From positions 2,547,001 through 2,611,000 of the forward strand of contig OX387204.1 of assembly GCA_947561715.1 (NCBI GenBank): a stretch of 64,000 nucleotides of DNA. Direction: 5' to 3'. The notes beneath the pieces were generated by a model. It worked only from the letters and a program-made list of their open reading frames with translations. It was not told the DNA's origin and did no database searches. The first letter of the stretch is position 1; each line of letters begins with the position of its first letter. The position numbers and the translations under genes are program-made. Of the stretch, positions 1 through 16,060 are shown piece after piece. The stretch comes from Ascidia mentula (taxonomy: Eukaryota > Chordata > Ascidiacea > Phlebobranchia > Ascidiidae).

Positions 1-775
1 ATATTTTTTCAACCATGTACAGCACTACATTTCTCCAAAATAACCTTGGTTGTATGAAGAAGAAAACAATAATTATTTGTGCCTTTATTTACAGAATTGT
101 CTGTAAACAACATGACCAGGAAAAGTAATTGGCAAATTGACACACAACACATATTTCGTACAAAAACAAGGCTTGGTGAACTTGACCAGGAAGCATCTAT
201 AAGCCAGGAACATACCAATTTTAAGCATTTGGCTGAGACCTTTCCAGGTCACAAACAAAACTTTTTTCGAGAGAACAGGTTTCTCCACTAATATTATAGG
301 GGGTAAATTGGTTTTCAAAGTTTGTCTCAGTAACAGTATAAATGTGTTACAAAAGCAATGCATCTACTGAAGCCATTTACAATAACAACCATTAGGATTG
401 TTATTTTCTTGTTTTTTATATGATGCATGTTGTGCAACTGTTGTAGGTTCGTTAACAATTACAGAAAGCAAAGCGAAATGAAAAATGACACCATGAAAGT
501 ATAGTTGCATATTTGCCAATAACCTGTCCATACATACAGGAACTCCACAACATTATTGTTGTTAACATCACACATTACAGTCACCAACTAACTTACAGTC
601 TACTATAAAACAGGTTTCAAAAATAGTGACAAAATATAATATGGACATTGGGGCTTCCAAGCACAAGATTGGGTCACAAAGTTAACTTTAGATATATCTG
701 AGAACGTGAAATGTACAGCAGAAATATATACCAACACACGTAGGCCTAAGAGTTCAAAAATAAAAAAATCCTTAC
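1..775. other. AT-rich stretch with no supported exon
   Basis: Probably intron 1 of the leftmost minus-strand gene. I see only short open frames with no family resemblance. A minus-strand AATAAA lies near 80-86 but has no gene I can attach it to. Confidence 0.4.
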
Positions 776-818
776 GTTTCTGCGAAGTTTTCGTTCTGGT
801 GGCGACTTTCTCAGCCAT
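776..818 (-). CDS. Possible first coding exon of an unidentified gene, running off the left edge
   Basis: Read on the minus strand, an ATG at 818-816 opens MAEKVATRTKTSQK and one base of the next codon, followed by a good donor (GTAAGG, 775-770). A consensus-like acceptor (TTGTCAG) ends one base before the ATG, as seen for trans-spliced messages in tunicates. A CpG-rich stretch at about 1000-1330 lies upstream and could be the promoter. I found no second exon in 1-775, so either the intron covers the rest or the call is wrong. The 14 residues are basic and do not identify a family. Confidence 0.35.
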
Positions 819-1909
819 CCTGACAACATAACACCACCGTTACTCATTTCGAATGTTGATCCTTGTCCAATTGGCCAACTTGTGTTTCAGCTAAACATAT
901 CCGCCTAATATTGGCACACTTGCTAAGATTGCTATCCCTCTATCCACTTCTACTACAGCTTGTCGACCGCCTACGCAATAACAACAAGAGCACAGCAGTT
1001 CATAAGATGGTTTCGCACACAACTAACAACTTCCACCAACACAGGAAAACAACCATATTTACGCGGTAATTCAAGCGTAACTAATGGGCAGACGCTTTGA
1101 TTTTTACCCAGCAGAAATAGAATTGCTGCCACAGTGCAAAAAGTGAAATGCCGACGTTTCGCCACGCGCGACAAACAAAAGGTGAATCAATACGTCTGTT
1201 GAAATGCGGCCACGGACGCACACAGGGAACGGAAAAACAACCTTGCGAAGAAAGAAACTGCTGAAGTTCATTGTCAACTCTTCGTGGCCACCCAGCGGCT
1301 GGTGTGTTTGTTAACGGTTTTCTTTTGCTGGCAGATACATTTGTCTTACCGCGATATTAAATACTTTTTTCATGCCCTGCCAGATAATTCTCACATTACT
1401 TCTTAAACAGGAATTTTGAATCGAATTGAGGCCTCAAACACCTTCAACCCAAACCATGCTCAAAAATGAAGCTGTATTTGTGCAAGTACAAAATATGAAT
1501 TACACAAGTGGCAGATGGTGTTTAACTTTCCAATTCACATCACTGTACATGGTTTACAGATTATATGGGAACAGAATTCATTCAAAATCACAAAACATTG
1601 TTAGGTAGTATACAAAATCATATGAAATGTGCCTCTAGATATAAAAAGTTTGTAAAGCAGCATCAGCAAATACAAAATTTAGCACCATTAATGTAATACT
1701 GAAACAGCTGAACATCATAAAGTCCATACAAAACAAAAGCACTATAAGCAAGTTTACAGCAGTTTGTCAAAATGACCAGCACTCAGTTATGACAGTTTGT
1801 ATATGATCACGATAATACGCAACACTATTGTGAAAACACAATGCAAATATGAACATTGGCTTATGAGTAGTAAATCCATGAATTGTCAAAACGTAAGTTT
1901 ATCTGGGAC
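819..1909. other. Intergenic DNA: upstream region of the left-edge gene and 3' UTR of WLS
   Basis: Bases from about 1000 to 1330 are richer in CpG than the flanks and may be a promoter for the minus-strand exon at 776-818. The AT-rich part next to 1909 should contain the WLS 3' UTR; I found no clear AATAAA on the minus strand there. No convincing coding frame. Confidence 0.45.
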
Positions 1910-4745
1910 TTAATCTTCCCTTTCCTTCTCTTGTGTCATTTGCATCAGTTGAACATGTTCAGTTGCCACTCCATTGGAACCAGTCATTTCGCTGCTGTCA
2001 TTTACTGAAACAACAATTTAGGATTTGTGCTTCTTACATTTTGTTAAGCAAGATTTTCAGAACAATCCTTTGAATGACTTCATGCAGTTACATAAATAAA
2101 CTTCGTTTTAGTTAAAATATATTTTTGCCATACTTTCATTTCATTTCTGAACATAAATTCAAATGACAAATACCTGGTTCTGTGCTTATGTAGTTCTTGT
2201 GTGATGGGGCATACAGTGACAAAACAAGGAAGACATAAATATTCCAGAGTCCATAAACACCAGTAAAGAACCCAGATGTCATGTTAAACTCATATTCCTC
2301 AGGTAAATAATGCTCCATCAATCCCTGAAGTTTCTGCATAAACCAACAATTTTAAAACACAAAAACAAAAATGTTGTAACAAAGCTGGAATTTAAGAATA
2401 TTTTAGAACACAAAGCAATTGAGTGATTTCATATCAAATCACATAACTCGTGAAGAATGACCTCTGAAAAGTATGCTACCATGATGAAACACTAATAACA
2501 TCTTTCATAAATTAACTACAAAACACTAGAAACTGAAAGATAAATACCTGTTCCAGGACGAAGAATGTCACAGTTAAACCGGCAGTCACAACAGAGAGAA
2601 TCATGAGCATACGAAACCGGTTGACAATCGAATGAAAGTGAGCAGAGCGATCAGCAGGTAGAATAAATCGTCGTTTAAAACGTATGGACCTGAACACTCT
2701 GAACACCAGGTAGCACAAGAGAAGAAAGTACAACACCCCTGCGACGCAACCCAAAACCAATAGTACAAATGCCAGATTGGGATGTTCCCACATGGTGGCA
2801 GCCGGGTTAATCAGCTGGGTCCCTCTTTCTCCAAGCTCAAAACCTAGAAAGGCAAGGCAGGAGGCTATGATACAACCAAGCTGCCACTTGTAAGATGATA
2901 GTTTGTTGCGATGAGCTTGATCCTGAAAGAATAAAGAAAAAATGCCACTTCAGTTGGTAATTTTCTCTCTGCTTCTACAGAATCAAATCAAGAAATTTTT
3001 ACTGCATAAAGGTTTGTTCCAATCAGTAAATTCTTCTTTGATTTCATAAAAAAGTTTTGTAACTTGTACAACAGTGCACGATATAAGAGTAGACTTCACA
3101 CTCACTAACCATGAGGTGTTCCCCAGTGAATATCACCCAAAAACTGAAGAGCAAAGCATAAAACATCCCCTGTCGGATGTCTGTGAAAAACAACATCCAA
3201 GATGCCTCACTGAAAATGGAGACCAGCTCCAGAGGAATATTGAGAAAAACTATTCCTAAACCAAGACTGAAAATGGCTCTGAAATGTAAATATTACACAT
3301 TTAGATTGGTATTACATAAATGCACATAATTATGTCTTTTTTACTGCTTTACTTTTCTATCAGCAAAGAGGGTCGTGCAAGAGCAAGCACTCGTCTCCAG
3401 TACCACACAAGTGGGAATATCATGATGATAAACAGGGCAACTTTCAGGCTTATCCAGACTTGAGTAAAGCCACCAGTTTGAGTAATACTCTGAAACAAAA
3501 TAGTTCATTCATTGAAGCAGGATCGTAGTTTTAATTGACCACTAGAATTAACTGACTAATAGTAGCACAATAGCTCTACATGCCCTATAGTGTGTATCAT
3601 GCCTTACCACAAACTCAATTTCAGTAACTTTTCCAATCTTCATGTTTGGAGATAAAGAAGGCTTGGCACGATTGACTGGCAAGCGTATGTTAAGCAAGTA
3701 GTACTTGTGCGGAATAGATCCAAGTTGCAGAACAAAAAGTGGGTCGCAGTTGTACATAAAACCTTGGTGGTCTTCATCTTTCTCATGTTCAAATATACAA
3801 TCCAGGGGCCTTTCCTGCGTTGAGTTCACCACAAGTTTCCATGCTTCAGGAATTTTATGTGATGATGGGTTGTTGCTGTATGCAAGACGAATGTCCATTG
3901 TTGCTGTTGCACCATCCTCTAAACATAAAATATTTTATGATCTTCTACTATAAAACATGCTACAGTTAAAAACACTTCAATAAATCGATGATAGAGTCAC
4001 ACAATGTGTTAACACTACCCCACAAACGCAACCTACCAACCGGCTGATGTGAGTCATAAGGAATCTTAAAAATTGCTAGAGTAAGCATGTACTGGAACCA
4101 GCGTATCATCTCAAACCCTCTTCTGGGAATCACCACCGAAAATACAACGTCATTCGGATCACTTGGGGTGGAGGAAGGAGTATCATCTTCCAGGTCCTGG
4201 CAAAAAAATCTTTAATATAGGCAAAATGGTGGGGACCACAATATGCTTTTAAGACCCATTATGTACAGTATCAAAGACTAATTATGAACAATTCATCAGT
4301 GAACTGTTTTATTGAAGTCGTTATATAAAATTTTGATTACCATCTTTTTACAGGTGTTTGGCAATGTCCAAGGCTCTGACTTATTTTTGATGCATGTAGT
4401 TGCAATTTGCTGTACCACCATCGTGGGGTTTGGGGCTAACACATAAGAAGCAGATATATTTGTTAATCCTTATAGTTTTATAGGTGACTAGGCCATGTTT
4501 TTGTATATTTTTTGTTCAAGTGCATACAAGTTTTTTATGTAAAATAAAAATGATTAGACTTGATAAAACCAAACAAATTTAATGCAATAATTTCATATAC
4601 AACCAAACATGTATATATATATTATATATAGTGGCGTACCAACAACACCTCCCAACACAATAAACCCAATTTCAAGAAGGATAAGTCCCAGAACCATTGC
4701 CACCAATTTCTTTGTTGAAAGGTTTTCAATTACAGCTCCAGCCAT
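1910..4745 (-). CDS. WLS: Wntless (GPR177/Evi), Wnt cargo receptor, complete
   Basis: Nine exons in transcript order: 4745-4640, 4435-4341, 4196-4037, 3918-3608, 3489-3353, 3278-3110, 2922-2548, 2333-2174, 2004-1910. All introns are GT..AG and phases match, giving 535 residues against 541 in human WLS. WLS is a multipass protein that carries lipidated Wnts from ER and Golgi to the plasma membrane. The start [13 protein letters not shown] matches the vertebrate N-terminus and leads into the first membrane helix. A lumenal domain follows ([28 protein letters not shown]). The C-terminal half is multipass and has diagnostic blocks [39 protein letters not shown] and LYAPSHKNY. The tail is hydrophilic and ends KERED. 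No damage seen. All introns are under 250 bp and CpG-poor. Start chosen by family conservation. Confidence 0.97.
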
Positions 4746-6261
4746 GATTGTTGGTGGGCCTTATTTTAAAACTGAACTTCAATTTTTAAGCCTTAAACAA
4801 TATGCTAAACAGATAAAAAAAGAGAGTAACTCTTGTACATTAATATACATGACTACATAAAAAAAATAATCTACCGGTATGGTATCCAACCTCAATATGA
4901 ATAGAGTATGACCATAACCCTCATAAAAATAAACGTAATATGACACCAATTTTCTTTCGCTTTGTCTGTGCCGTGCTTTTTTCTTCAACGTCTGGAAAAG
5001 TTACGTCTCGTCTGGCACAAATTTATTGATGCCGGATGCTTACAGTTTCATTTTCAAAAGCAAGCAACGTACGTATGCAGTATGCACTGCAGGCCCCACG
5101 AGGGAGGAGTAACACTATCAAATGAAAGGCTATGGATGTCGCGGAAGGGATTTGTAGAAGACACAAGAGATATTAGCATACATTATTCCAACTATTTTGA
5201 TACGTTTGTTGTCCAAGTAGCTTATACAACCTGTCCCTCTATAGTTACAATTTCGGATCAACATTAACTTGAACATGGGCGCCCGACTCGATAACCTTCA
5301 TGGTTTTATCGATGTCCGTGCCATTTTATTCCTTTTGTGTATTGTTCATCAGCGTAGTTATCTTTTTTTGCGCAAAAAACACATGATTTAATTTGATTTG
5401 TACATCGCGGTTTATCCCTAGTCTGTCCGGGGTCTCGACTATTTGCAGTCCCTGGTACTTACGCCAAATTTGCGTAAGATGCGTTGCTTGTTTGCCATTG
5501 CAACTTACTTTGTCGAGCAAGAACCTTCATATTTTTATGGGTTTTTGTCAAAGAGGAAACAAAAAATATTTTTGGTGTGTGGACACTTTGTAGGCTAACT
5601 GCCTGCAGTTCAAAGCGAAATCCGAAGGCTTCCAAAAACACTGACGCCAATGATGCAGCTTTGTGTAATGCACATTATGGAATACACAAACAAGTTGACG
5701 AGAAATGCGATAAATTATGATCGATTTGTCAAAAAAGCAATCATATGATACAATGGCCCATGTCCAAATTTGTCACAATGTTGAGAATTGCACTGAAGCA
5801 GAATATTAGCAAAAAAATAGCCATAGGAAATAACTTCGATTGCACACCGATGGGTTAGCCTCAAAGCATATGTTGCTCTTGCATGAGAAAAAGAGTTTGC
5901 TTGCACAGTTTTCACTATATGACATACTAGCTCTTGGCACAGAAAATTTTCATTTGGTGCACAGATTGTGTGAACATTATAGGCAGCTTTTGATTGAGTA
6001 AAGGCACTTTGGAAAAAAATGAATACAGGAACATGATTGGTTACAAATGCAAATTAAACTCATGATTTTATACACAGTAGTACAAGTCAGTGTTGTTCTT
6101 TGGGGAGTTTAAATACAGTTCTAATTCTATAATCTACGATTTACAGAAACCAAGAAAAACCCTAAACAATTGCTAATTAAATTTGTATCTATTATTGACA
6201 AAACTAAAGCTAAGCAACCATTTAAAATTTTTCAGTTCAATCTTTTTCACCGGGAACCGTC
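4746..6261. other. Intergenic: WLS upstream region and DPYS/CRMP 3' flank
   Basis: Holds the WLS 5' flank and the presumed DPYS/CRMP 3' UTR. Minus-strand AATAAA hexamers occur near 5327-5332 and 5017-5022; either could end the DPYS/CRMP transcript. The open frame at 4962-5267 (+) matches no family I recognise and lacks credible splice context. Moderate CpG at about 5280-5500. Confidence 0.4.
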
Positions 6262-11050
<4,789 letters not shown>

Positions 11051-12225
11051 GATTTAGAAAAAAATATACAAACAAAAAACAAAACGCCTGTGAATGAAAA
11101 TAAATTTAGTAGTTAAATCATTTACACAAATTAAACAACAGCAATTATCACATTTGCATGGCATACATTTACTTTAAATGCAAACCAATTAGAAAACTTT
11201 GTGGCAATTTAATGCAAGCACATAGACGAGGCAACGCATACACAACCAAATTATCAAGATCAAATAAAGTTGCAAATCAGGTTTTTAAAGGTCAAGTAAA
11301 TGCAAAATCAAAACGATCAAAAACTTGTGTCACGAATCTCAGATTGCATGCTTCAATGATTTACACAAAAAACGTTGTCTATATCAGATCCAAACGGGAC
11401 CTCAAAGATTAACAAAACATTGGGTTTGTGACAATTTGAACAAGGGTGACAACAAAAATCCGACCAAACAAGATAGATTCCATGATTTTAGTCATCAGAT
11501 AGTTGTCCCTGGGTGTGCCTTACAAAAATGGTGGTGTGAGATAAAGATCAGGATTTCCACCAGATATAAATGCATTCTTTCGAACCAGAACATATTAAAT
11601 ACCATGAGGTAGGCTAACTGTGTATCTAACAATTTTATGCGATGCAGCAAACAAATCTCCACCCATTTACCACGCGAAAATTGTGGTTGCCCGACAACAT
11701 ATGGTAACAAAACAGAGTCGATGTACAGAGAAAAACAGAGAATCTTGTCAAAATTACTCTTGATTATAGCTCACCCCTATTACTAAAAGTATACTTCGCT
11801 CAATACTTTAATGATGAGAATAATCATTGTTACATGTAAAAACAATTTGAAAAAAACTTTAAAAGTCATTATTTCCGTTTGGTTTATGTTGTGGTTTTAT
11901 GGAAATGTGACCGGTACTTGTTACGTAAAAGTAATGATTATGTCATATGTGCGTTCATGTTTTCGTAACGCTGAGCATTGTTTTCTGGAACAATCGCATT
12001 ATTTTAAATGTCGCATGTAGAACTTTCACTGTCCTTGTGCGTGTGAGGTCCGTAATAAATGAAAATTAGTCGCCTTCCAGTATTTACACTTTTATATTTG
12101 TTTAGGTCTGTACGGGTGATACTCGAACGGACGGAGGCGAAGACCATACTGTCCAGTTTAACACTAGGTTATTTGACCTTGGTGGTTTTGCATTAATAAA
12201 CCCCACTTAATAATAACAGTTGATC
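11051..12225. other. Divergent upstream region shared by DPYS/CRMP (-) and TMEM33 (+)
   Basis: A 1.2-kb gap between two head-to-head start codons. On the DPYS side an acceptor-like TTCATTCACAG ends 37 nt before the ATG. On the TMEM33 side AATAACAG ends 6 nt before the ATG, with a poor pyrimidine tract. Both fit trans-splicing or a 5' UTR intron. The open frames at 11158-11612 (+) match nothing I know. Confidence 0.45.
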
Positions 12226-13724
12226 ATGTCAGAATCAACACCAGAGCAGCAAAATGTTACTGCTGAACAAGAAGCAAGGGACAGTGGATCAATTTTGGTA
12301 TGTTTGATTTGAATGTCATCACTGGTAGGCCTATAAAAGAAATATTGTAACAACAATTTTTTGCAGCAATTCATGGCAGCTAAGAAGGTTGGCACAGCTA
12401 TGTGTATTATGCGGTGGTACACAATATTTCTCAGCATTTACTACATGTTTTTCTGCAGGTTGGGTTGCATTACAGTATTTTTTTAACCAGGCAGTTTAGT
12501 GATTGTTAAAGTTTTAACAAGAATTTTATTACTTGCAGTGCTTTCGACATGGCACAGTACTTCCAAAGGGCCATTGTCGCTAATGCTGTGGTGTGTGCTT
12601 TGAGATTACACCAAAGAGTTCCTAACTTTCGTTTTTCAAGAGAGCACCTTGCCCTTTTGCTCCTGGAAGATAGTTGCCATTATTTAATTTTCTCCATGAT
12701 TTTTCTTTCCAGTCAGCCAATAACAAGTATGTTTTTGCTCTGGCACACAAATGACACATTTATATCAATAATATTATGCACTAAACGGTGGTAACTCAAA
12801 TTAATAGTCTAACTAAATATTTTCAGTTGGTAAAGTCAATTTCACATTCAGCGAAATAATGCCATATTTTTTTTGATCAGAGTAATGTAAATGTGCCCAA
12901 GGTATATATATTTTGCTTTCAAAAATGTTACAATTATTAAGCTGAGCTTTTGACTTGTTTAATATTTATTGTAACTCTTGTTTCAGTTGCTCTGATGCCA
13001 GTAGTTGTGTTTGCGCTGCTCCATGCCAGCAGCTTCACCCGCCAAATGATTGACATGCATGGTCCCAATTCATATCCATTTGCAAGGAAAATTATCAACC
13101 ACATTGCAAAAAACCAAGCTGTTCTGTTTCGATTCACAGCTATGAATGAAATTTTATTGATGCCAACTGTGGTGATGATGCTGATAAGGTAATATTTAAT
13201 GTTCGTGTGCCAGATAATGAGTAGGCTTATATCTTTTACAAAATTGCTTTTCATTCTTCATCAAAAACAATGATATAAGTTATATAAATTATCTTGTATA
13301 TATAAATATTAATTACACAAAAAAGTATAAAATGTTTATTTTTGACAAGTTTATTGCAACATCAATATCTTAAAGTACGATTTATGAAGTCTTTCCCTTT
13401 TAACACATTTTGTTTCACAGTGGAAAGGGTTCTTTCTTTGCTCCATTTCTCTACTACAAGTTTCTGCAATACCGATATCTCTCAAAACGCAACCCCTATT
13501 CCAGGTAAGTGAATGCCCAAGGCCCACACATTCCTACTCAATTTCCACATATTTACAAAAACTTATTGCACAGAATTGTGTTTTATGAGTTGAGAATGGC
13601 AGCTGATTCCATGGCAAGAAATCCAAACTGTCCCAACTTCTTGTCATCGATGATAACAAAATGCATATCTATGTGCAGTAGATTGGCACCATATGTTGAG
13701 CGCGAACAACCGACACAGCAGTAA
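12226..13724 (+). CDS. TMEM33: TMEM33, ER/nuclear-envelope transmembrane protein, complete
   Basis: Six exons: 12226-12297, 12367-12458, 12539-12726, 12987-13188, 13421-13504, 13574-13724; 262 residues (human 247), all phases consistent. TMEM33 (Kr-h2/Pom33 family) is a multipass ER protein that binds reticulons and shapes ER and nuclear pore membranes; this role is family knowledge. Diagnostic blocks are QFMAAKKVGTAM, YFQRAIVANA, ALRLHQRVPNF, LLLEDSCHYLIFS, NEILLMP, SGKGSFFAPFLYYKFL, RYLSKRNPYSR and the C-terminal ISMCSRLAP. Hydrophobic segments sit at about 31-52, 100-120, 124-145 and 170-195. The N-terminus is acidic and glutamine-rich, as in relatives. The stop codon overlaps an AATAAA (13727-13732), but the likely poly(A) site is at about 14066. 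No damage seen. Confidence 0.96.
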
Positions 13725-14065
13725 CACAATAAACATTGTTACATTTGCTCTCTCAACAAACTTTCCTCATGGTAAAATTGCTTCTTTTCACATAAGTTTA
13801 GGAAAGTTTTTTATGTATAATTTATTACATCGCTTCTTGTCATTAGGGTGCATTACACTTTTCAGACAAGTTTTTGTTGCTTCAAAAATTGTTGTTGTTC
13901 AAATCTGTTGCCTGCCAACATCACTTTAGTAATTTTATGTTTGTATAATTATTCCTTCTTTGACTGAAAAGAAGCATTCCATGTTATGGAACTGTGATCA
14001 ATCACATGCTGCTTCACACCAAGGGATTTTGCTCATAACTCTGTCGAACCTTTTGAAAATTGTTA

Positions 14066-14075
14066 AATAAATAAA
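14066..14075 (+). terminator. Candidate TMEM33 poly(A) signals
   Basis: Two overlapping AATAAA hexamers (14066-14071 and 14070-14075) lie 340 bp past the TMEM33 stop in AT-rich DNA, giving a 3' UTR of ordinary length. Confidence 0.5.
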
Positions 14076-14698
14076 AGTTCCAGGGATTCTTTGATGGTTT
14101 TCTTTTTTTGGCGTTTTGGGATAAAGGTTGACTTGGGCAACTAATTTTTTTTCAGATTTTGAATCAAATTAAAATTAGGTTTTTATCAAGTTAATTTAGA
14201 ATTATTAAAAAACTACGGAAACAGTTAAACTAAACATTGAATAAGAAATCCATTTAAACAAGTCTATTTCAATTCATACTAAATCGGTATTGATTATGAA
14301 AATGTAGGCGATGTTGACACGTTTAAACATTTCTGGTGCCTCGTTGAAAACGTATCCGGAATGAAGAATGCCGCTGGACAAAGCAGTATTTTTTGCAAAG
14401 TCGGCAATTAGACCAGAATAAGAATTTGAGCTTGTTAATTTAGTTCAAACTAGAATTATCGGCATTTTGATCTGGGGTATAGAATTAGTTAACTAGAATC
14501 CGAGTCTGGATAGAAATTTGGAAAATATATGCCAGGAAAAAATACCTCTTGACAAAGATTTAGACAATCAACAGCAAATCAAATATTTCCACATCTTGCT
14601 AAGTCCGTTTACCACCTATTTTTTTTAAGTTTTTTTATCATAAGATTTTTTTGTTTATCGCTAGACGGCACAATTGAGCTATTATTTATCAAAGAAAC

Positions 14699-15148
14699 TA
14701 GGGATGCACCGAAAGTTCGGTTTGCCGAATTTATTCGGCCGAAACTAAGGTTTTCGCAATTATTCGGTTTCGGCCGAATATTTCTGCAAAATTCGGCCGA
14801 AACCGAAACTTTTTTACTGCATAAAACGCTGATACGCAAAGTTTAGAAAAGGTTAGAATCCTTGTTTAAACTGTAGGATTGTGTTCGTTTCATTTGTTTA
14901 TTTTCACAGAAATGATAAAAATCAAGTTATAGCAGTTGGAACAAGTCGAGGTTATTCTTTAAGCGCCAAAAAGGCTGTATGATAGGATTAGATCCAATCC
15001 AGTACATCATGTTTTGTTTAAATTTATTGCGTTGAAAGAGATGGATACCAAAATTAGTTTCGGTTTATTCGGCCGAATTAATTCGGCAACTTTTGCCGAA
15101 TATTCGGTTTCGGCCGAATATAAAAATAGCTGTTTCGGTGCATCACTA
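14699..15148. mobile_element. hAT-type MITE with intact termini and 8-bp target duplication
   Basis: The 450-bp element starts TAGGGATGCACCGAAA and ends with its near-perfect inverted copy (TTTCGGTGCATCACTA; one mismatch in 16). It is flanked by AAAGAAAC at 14691-14698 and 15149-15156, a perfect 8-bp target site duplication. TA-type ends, GATGCACCGAAA termini and an 8-bp duplication identify the hAT superfamily. Subterminal regions carry repeated inverted TTCGGCCGAA units that could bind transposase. No transposase frame is present, so it is non-autonomous. The intact duplication suggests a fairly recent insertion. Confidence 0.9.
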
Positions 15149-16047
15149 AAAGAAACGTTGGGCGGAAAAACCCTGATCTTGGCACATTGTGCCAGAAGAA
15201 CAGACTGTTAAATTACAATATGCCTGGAAGCAACTGAAACATCATACTTGGGAATTTAGTTCTCAAAAAATCCAATCACGATATTACTGCATCTAATTTT
15301 GCCCGACTATTTTTTTTACAATTTGTCAGAATTTGTGCCAAAATTTTGCTTGACTCGTTAAATGTGAGATCATTTTTCTCCCAAATGAACGTTAAAGACA
15401 AGTAATTGTTTTAGGCCTGGGTTTCATACCCTTAAACTTAATTTCAATTTCCAGGGCTTCCTTCATAACTGCAATTTAATATCGAGTGATCTTTTGCTTA
15501 TCTGTTACAGTAATTAAACGTTTAGTTGAGTGTAGTGTAAACAAATATTGTCCATATTTATTCTCATGGTCGATAAGTCCGCCTGTCAAATTTTTAAAAC
15601 TTTCTGGCCAGTGAACCGAAACGTTTGCCCACCTCTGCTGTATATCCACCATACTTCATCGCCGTTTTCCAAACATGCAAACCCCTACCATACTTTCTCA
15701 TTCAACTCTTGAACTCAAGGCCAATTTTCAGATTTAAATTCCAACGACTGGCGACGGTTGCCCTCGGATAATCTCGTTTACAACACTCAGCAGTAGAAAC
15801 AGGATACCAGCTCGTGCAATTTACCTCTCGGAAGCTACTGAAGAGAATAGCGCATCATCCCCCCAACATGTTAGAAAGGTAATTTGCGGTGGGCCTCCTT
15901 TTCTTCGGAGCCATGAACTATTTTTGACATTTATTTGTCTACAAAGCGTTGCATTCGTTTCCGCGATAACAAGACAAGGCGACGTTTGCCACTGATTATT
16001 GTTCTTGACCCTACAGCTGCAATTACTGTGGTCGATGACGCACTTGC

Positions 16048-16060
16048 GTCGCCAGGCAAC
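16048..16060. promoter_or_regulatory. RFX X-box-like site
   Basis: GTCGCCAGGCAAC is a near-palindromic match to the RFX X-box. A second partial match, GTTCCTGGCAAC, lies at 16287-16298. Motif match only. Confidence 0.3.
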
